Origin: Candidatus Thorarchaeota archaeon
GTDB lineage: Archaea; Asgardarchaeota; Thorarchaeia; Thorarchaeales; Thorarchaeaceae
Reading direction: 5' to 3'
Length of the DNA stretch: 7,985 nt
Assembly: GCA_018238825.1 (NCBI GenBank)
Contig: JABCSP010000094.1
Span: 1 to 7,985 of the forward strand
This document shows positions 5,284 to 7,985 of the stretch, piece by piece (within the stretch, counting starts at the first letter, position 1; each line of letters starts with the position of its first letter). The position numbers were made by a program, and so were the translations under genes. The notes beneath the pieces were generated by a model. The model saw only the letters and a list, made by a program, of their open reading frames with translations. It did not search any database and was not told the origin of the DNA.

Positions 5284-7602
5284 TTACTTATGGAAAGTAA
5301 GGACGGTATCTTCAGAAAGCGGAACTAGTTTCAAAAAGGGACTTGCTGCTTTTGATGCTCGTTCTACAATGCTTGCACCATATGCTTTCACCATTGACAT
5401 AGGAACGCTTGATGGAATATGAACTTCAAATTCTTCGGGAAGTTCAACTAGACCAATCTCTATCTGATGCTGATTTGAAGAAGTCCCGAGTTCAATGTGG
5501 GAGTTTCCACTTAGAGTTGGCAAAGAATCCACAACTAATGGTTTCTTGGCAGTAAACCACGCTTCTGGGACACCAGCAAGAATAATCAGATTGGATCCTT
5601 CTTCATAAAGCAGCATATCTCGAATTAGAAGAATGAAATCAGCAGCAGCAATCACACTTGAACCAGAACCACCGCTACCCCCAAAGGTACGTGGATTCAC
5701 ATAATCAGGAAGATGGTAATCATCAGCAAAGAAATCAAGAACTCTTTGCAATATAGGTTCTACAAGATTTCTTTGTTTTGTCATGGTATAGTAATGTGCT
5801 AGTCGAAGAGCTAAGTGACTAGAATATCGTTCATTAGGTTGGAAATATTTCCATAGGTCACTTACAATACGACGATTAGCAATTTTGCCGCACAACATCT
5901 CTAAGAAATCAGGTTCAATTTCAGATATCTGAAGTAATGCAGCAGCCGATAGGACATCTAATATCTCACGTTCAACTTGTTGCATCGATGGATCGGTTGG
6001 TCGCAACCAGCGAGCATTTTCAATCTCCTTAGCCGCTTTCAACACAAATTCCCGATACTGTGTAATAGTTTCCCCAAGGTTAATAGTGAGTTCTTTGTCA
6101 TGCAATTCACTGAAGAATCTGTGTGCAGTCTTGAGTGCTGCAAGATTCCATAGTTGATTTTCAAAATCTGAGAATACACCTTCTTTTACCACAAGATAGT
6201 GTTGCAAAGGTTGTTCATCATTGATAGTGGATTTAGCCTCACTTGTAATCTCATCTATACCCATTAGTTTCTGAATTGAAGTAATAACTCCAGATGCATG
6301 TTTTCGAAAATGTTGTAGAGTGTCACCAGATATCCGTGCATCAGCAACATGTTCATAATATTGAAGAAAGCCCCAAAGCATTGGACTGAAGATTGTGGTG
6401 TCTAATGGACCATCGGGAATGGCTCCCTTAGAAATCATCTCGGTCATTACTTTCTCTGTAACATTGGAACAACCAGAACGTACCAAAGCAAGAAGAATAC
6501 GCATTCGTCCTTTCCAGCTTAGAGATGCAAGATGAGATTCTTCGGGAAACATAACGGGAAATGCTTGGATGACAAGAGATACTGTTGCTTGCTTGAATGC
6601 TGAATCGATACGCTCGTCAGGATAGGTTGCCGCTACTCTTTCGTCAGCAAAGTCGAACCATCGCCCCACCGATTCATCACGGTCGTTATCCTTTGGATTG
6701 AAGACAGGGACAGCATTATCCTTGCTATTATCGAAAAGGGGAGAACCGAAGATGATGCTTTCTGACCCAGCAGGAGAAAGTGTTACATCAAATCTTAGTA
6801 CAATTGTGATTAATCCAGTTTTTGATTTGGTTTTGATATCCTGTTGTGTGGACATTGCGATGACTGCATTCGGGAGATCAACATCATCACCTTCACCCAT
6901 GATAATTGCAGTTGGTTTCTTATTGACCATAAGAGCAAGGTTACCGTTCACAGAGAGCATCGCTCTGTCAGTGTCATACTTGGCAGTTTCTATTAGCTCA
7001 ATCCCAAGGGGAGACATTGGACGTACGACAGCGTAGAATGAAAAAGTAGTCTTCTCTAATCCTTGATTTCTGAGAGTGATTTCATTGTATACATACTCTG
7101 AATTATCCTTAGCGATGTGGTATACATGCCTAGAAAACTCAACGGATTTGATTTGAGTTTTCCATTCATAGAGCTGGTCCTCAGTCGATACCAGCTTCAG
7201 TTGAGGGCCATCCTTCCCTATCAATGCGGGAAATATCAGTTCTTCATTTTCAAGAAGCCAGAAATCAATGGACCCATAATCAAATCGAGGTGTAACAAGC
7301 CCACGGGAATCTGCAATTCCATGCCGTTTTGAACCAACACCACCAATGTTGGACCAATTTCTATACATGGTGTTATGCAATTTGGTAACAAGTTCTGCTT
7401 CAGTATCAATATCTTTCAGGGAAAGTGTTACCCATGATGGACACATCCAAGGTTCAGCTTCAAGGTATACTTTTGCATTGATAAGTCCCCTGAGATAGTT
7501 TACTTCTTGATAAGGAAGCATACTCTCTTCTGGTAGTGTTAACCCATGATTTTTTGCAATTCTTCTGAATCGCTTCAGTCGGGCGAGCTCATCCAGTATC
7601 AA
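5284..7602 (-). CDS. Six-hairpin-glycosidase-like protein
   Basis: The 772-aa product resembles large glycoside hydrolase or phosphorylase-like proteins with an (alpha/alpha)6 barrel. Residues ~50-285 are beta-rich and include RNWSNIGGVGSKRHG, PRFDYGSIDFWLL and YNEITLRNQGLEKTTFSFYAVVRP, like the N-terminal sugar-binding sandwich of this superfamily. Residues ~315-670 are mostly helical (SWKGRMRILLALVRSG, MLWGFLQYYEHVAD, LWNLAALKTAHRFFSEL, LALRLAHYYTM). The segment AAADFILLIRDMLLYEEGSNLIILAGVPEAWF (~652-683) and the following PTLSGNSHIEL match the barrel-to-C-terminal-sandwich junction I know from such enzymes. There is no signal peptide, so it is probably cytosolic. I cannot name the substrate, and no catalytic acid is certain; a Gly/Ser-rich loop (FGGSGGSGSS, ~640-649) stands where relatives usually carry a 'GDG.HGWA'-like motif. 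The start is TTG 7602, 6 nt after GAGGT; TTG 7608 touches that site and is less likely. The transporter gene follows 50 bp downstream. Confidence 0.85.
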   Translation of the reverse strand: MILDELARLKRFRRIAKNHGLTLPEESMLPYQEVNYLRGLINAKVYLEAEPWMCPSWVTLSLKDIDTEAELVTKLHNTMYRNWSNIGGVGSKRHGIADSRGLVTPRFDYGSIDFWLLENEELIFPALIGKDGPQLKLVSTEDQLYEWKTQIKSVEFSRHVYHIAKDNSEYVYNEITLRNQGLEKTTFSFYAVVRPMSPLGIELIETAKYDTDRAMLSVNGNLALMVNKKPTAIIMGEGDDVDLPNAVIAMSTQQDIKTKSKTGLITIVLRFDVTLSPAGSESIIFGSPLFDNSKDNAVPVFNPKDNDRDESVGRWFDFADERVAATYPDERIDSAFKQATVSLVIQAFPVMFPEESHLASLSWKGRMRILLALVRSGCSNVTEKVMTEMISKGAIPDGPLDTTIFSPMLWGFLQYYEHVADARISGDTLQHFRKHASGVITSIQKLMGIDEITSEAKSTINDEQPLQHYLVVKEGVFSDFENQLWNLAALKTAHRFFSELHDKELTINLGETITQYREFVLKAAKEIENARWLRPTDPSMQQVEREILDVLSAAALLQISEIEPDFLEMLCGKIANRRIVSDLWKYFQPNERYSSHLALRLAHYYTMTKQRNLVEPILQRVLDFFADDYHLPDYVNPRTFGGSGGSGSSVIAAADFILLIRDMLLYEEGSNLIILAGVPEAWFTAKKPLVVDSLPTLSGNSHIELGTSSNQHQIEIGLVELPEEFEVHIPSSVPMSMVKAYGASIVERASKAASPFLKLVPLSEDTVLTFHK

Positions 7603-7608
7603 TGTCAA

Positions 7609-7613
7609 ACCTC
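7609..7613 (-). promoter_or_regulatory. Ribosome binding site selecting a TTG start
   Basis: GAGGT on the minus strand is 6 nt from TTG 7602 but directly abuts the in-frame TTG at 7606-7608. Normal spacing therefore selects 7602. There is no in-frame ATG between this site and residue 30 of the protein. Confidence 0.65.
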
Positions 7614-7657
7614 TTGAATCAATATGATTCGTGTCAAAGTGCCTTATTTGTGATGTT

Positions 7658-7729
7658 CGTCTATTGGTATCATTTAGTGCTACAACATCCTTAATAGACC
7701 ATAACTAGACGAAACACTAAATTCAATAG
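7658..7729. promoter_or_regulatory. Interrupted inverted repeat in the divergent promoter region
   Basis: CTATTG (7661-7666) plus ATTTAGTG (7672-7679) are mirrored as CACTAAAT (7715-7722) plus CAATAG (7724-7729). The inner arms match over 8 bp and the outer over 6 bp, with a 35-bp centre; the inner-to-outer gap is 5 bp on the left and 1 bp on the right. CGTCTA (7658-7663) also pairs with TAGACG (7706-7711). The dyad lies in the 169 bp between two divergent genes, a place where a dimeric regulator could bind. Whether it is an operator is inference. An AAATAAGG run near 7643-7650 on the minus strand could be the TATA element of the glycosidase-like gene. Confidence 0.4.
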
Positions 7730-7771
7730 AAGTAATCATAAGCATAGCCACCAAATCGCGAGGGAATCCTA

Positions 7772-7985
7772 ATGGCAGAAGTTCTTACAAAACCATCAAG
7801 ACGCATCAGAAACATGGTTGCAAAAGAACTACGCCTTATCATAAAAGACAAAGTGGCAATCCTGCTAATCTTCCTACTTCCAGCTGTGCTCATTGGAATG
7901 CTATGGTACGTTACTGAAACTAGTAGTATGGGAAATATGCAAATGGGCGGGGGAATGGGAGGAGGTATTGGTGGAGGGAATGAAA
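7772..7985 (+). CDS. ABC-2 type transporter permease, N-terminal part
   Basis: 71 codons are visible before the right edge and the frame stays open. The start MAEVLTKPSRRIRNMVAKELRLIIKDK is a basic cytosolic segment with the 'KElr...+D+' phrase that precedes the first helix in ABC-2 permeases. One membrane helix follows (about 28-47, VAILLIFLLPAVLIGMLWYV), including the typical 'llP.l..g'. After it comes a Met/Gly-rich stretch (MGNMQMGGGMGGGIGGGNE, about 53-71), which should face outside. ATG 7772 is supported by GAGGG at 7760-7764, 7 nt upstream. ABC-2 permeases pair with an ATP-binding subunit to export lipids, glycans, drugs or other substrates; no ATPase gene is in the window, so it may lie to the right. 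The gene is divergent from the glycosidase-like gene. The family call rests on the N-terminus only. Confidence 0.75.
   Translation, partial: MAEVLTKPSRRIRNMVAKELRLIIKDKVAILLIFLLPAVLIGMLWYVTETSSMGNMQMGGGMGGGIGGGNE

Noticed and set aside
5653..5692. Gly/Ser loop as an engineered linker or a sequencing artefact
   Set aside because: It is in frame within an uninterrupted natural gene, and the flanking residues align with the expected family junction.
6698..7036. Plus-strand open frame of 112 codons within the glycosidase-like gene
   Set aside because: It is antisense to the long minus-strand frame; its hydrophobic translation follows from the complementary codons.
7609..7771. tRNA or small RNA gene in the divergent gap
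   Set aside because: The dyad arms are interrupted and do not form a cloverleaf; no T-loop or B-box-like GGTTCGAATCC motif is present.

Overview
The window looks like a piece of an archaeal chromosome of moderate to low GC. Several signs point that way. There are AT-rich TATA-like boxes ahead of genes. Ribosome binding sites match GGAGGTGAT, the complement of the archaeal 16S 3' end. At least two genes appear to start with TTG and one with GTG. One protein begins with a longin-like (small GTPase / vesicle-adaptor type) domain and another with an AN1-like zinc finger. That combination is most familiar from Asgard archaea, but the lineage is an inference. No rRNA, tRNA, CRISPR array, transposase or phage gene is visible, and no gene-free stretch exceeds 300 bases.

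Left part (1-2219). Two minus-strand genes: the 5' 149 codons of an unrecognised Trp-rich protein that runs off the left edge, and upstream of it a complete L-aspartate oxidase (nadB), the first enzyme of de novo NAD synthesis from aspartate. nadB is divergent from the next gene and shares a short AT-rich promoter region with it.

Middle (2220-4284). Three plus-strand genes: a 232-aa protein with an N-terminal AN1/B-box-like Cys/His cluster and a second Cys cluster near its C-terminus; a 291-aa protein with a longin-like N-terminal domain, an acidic linker and an unrecognised C-terminal domain; and a 72-aa four-Cys protein. A triplicated TTAAAAGTGC decamer lies just before the longin-like gene and probably supplies its TATA element.

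Right part (4285-7985). Two minus-strand genes likely form an operon: a 772-aa cytosolic protein resembling six-hairpin glycosidases (beta-sandwich, alpha-helical barrel, beta-sandwich), followed after 50 bp by a ten-helix EamA/DMT transporter. The pair suggests handling of a sugar or related small molecule, though the substrate cannot be read from the sequence. Divergent from them, across 169 bp that contain a long interrupted inverted repeat, starts an ABC-2 type permease with a Met/Gly-rich loop after its first membrane helix; it is cut by the right edge.

The most interesting candidates are the longin-like two-domain protein with its adjacent zinc-finger gene and repeated promoter element, and the glycosidase-like protein in which a normally conserved active-site-region motif appears to be replaced by a Gly/Ser-rich loop.
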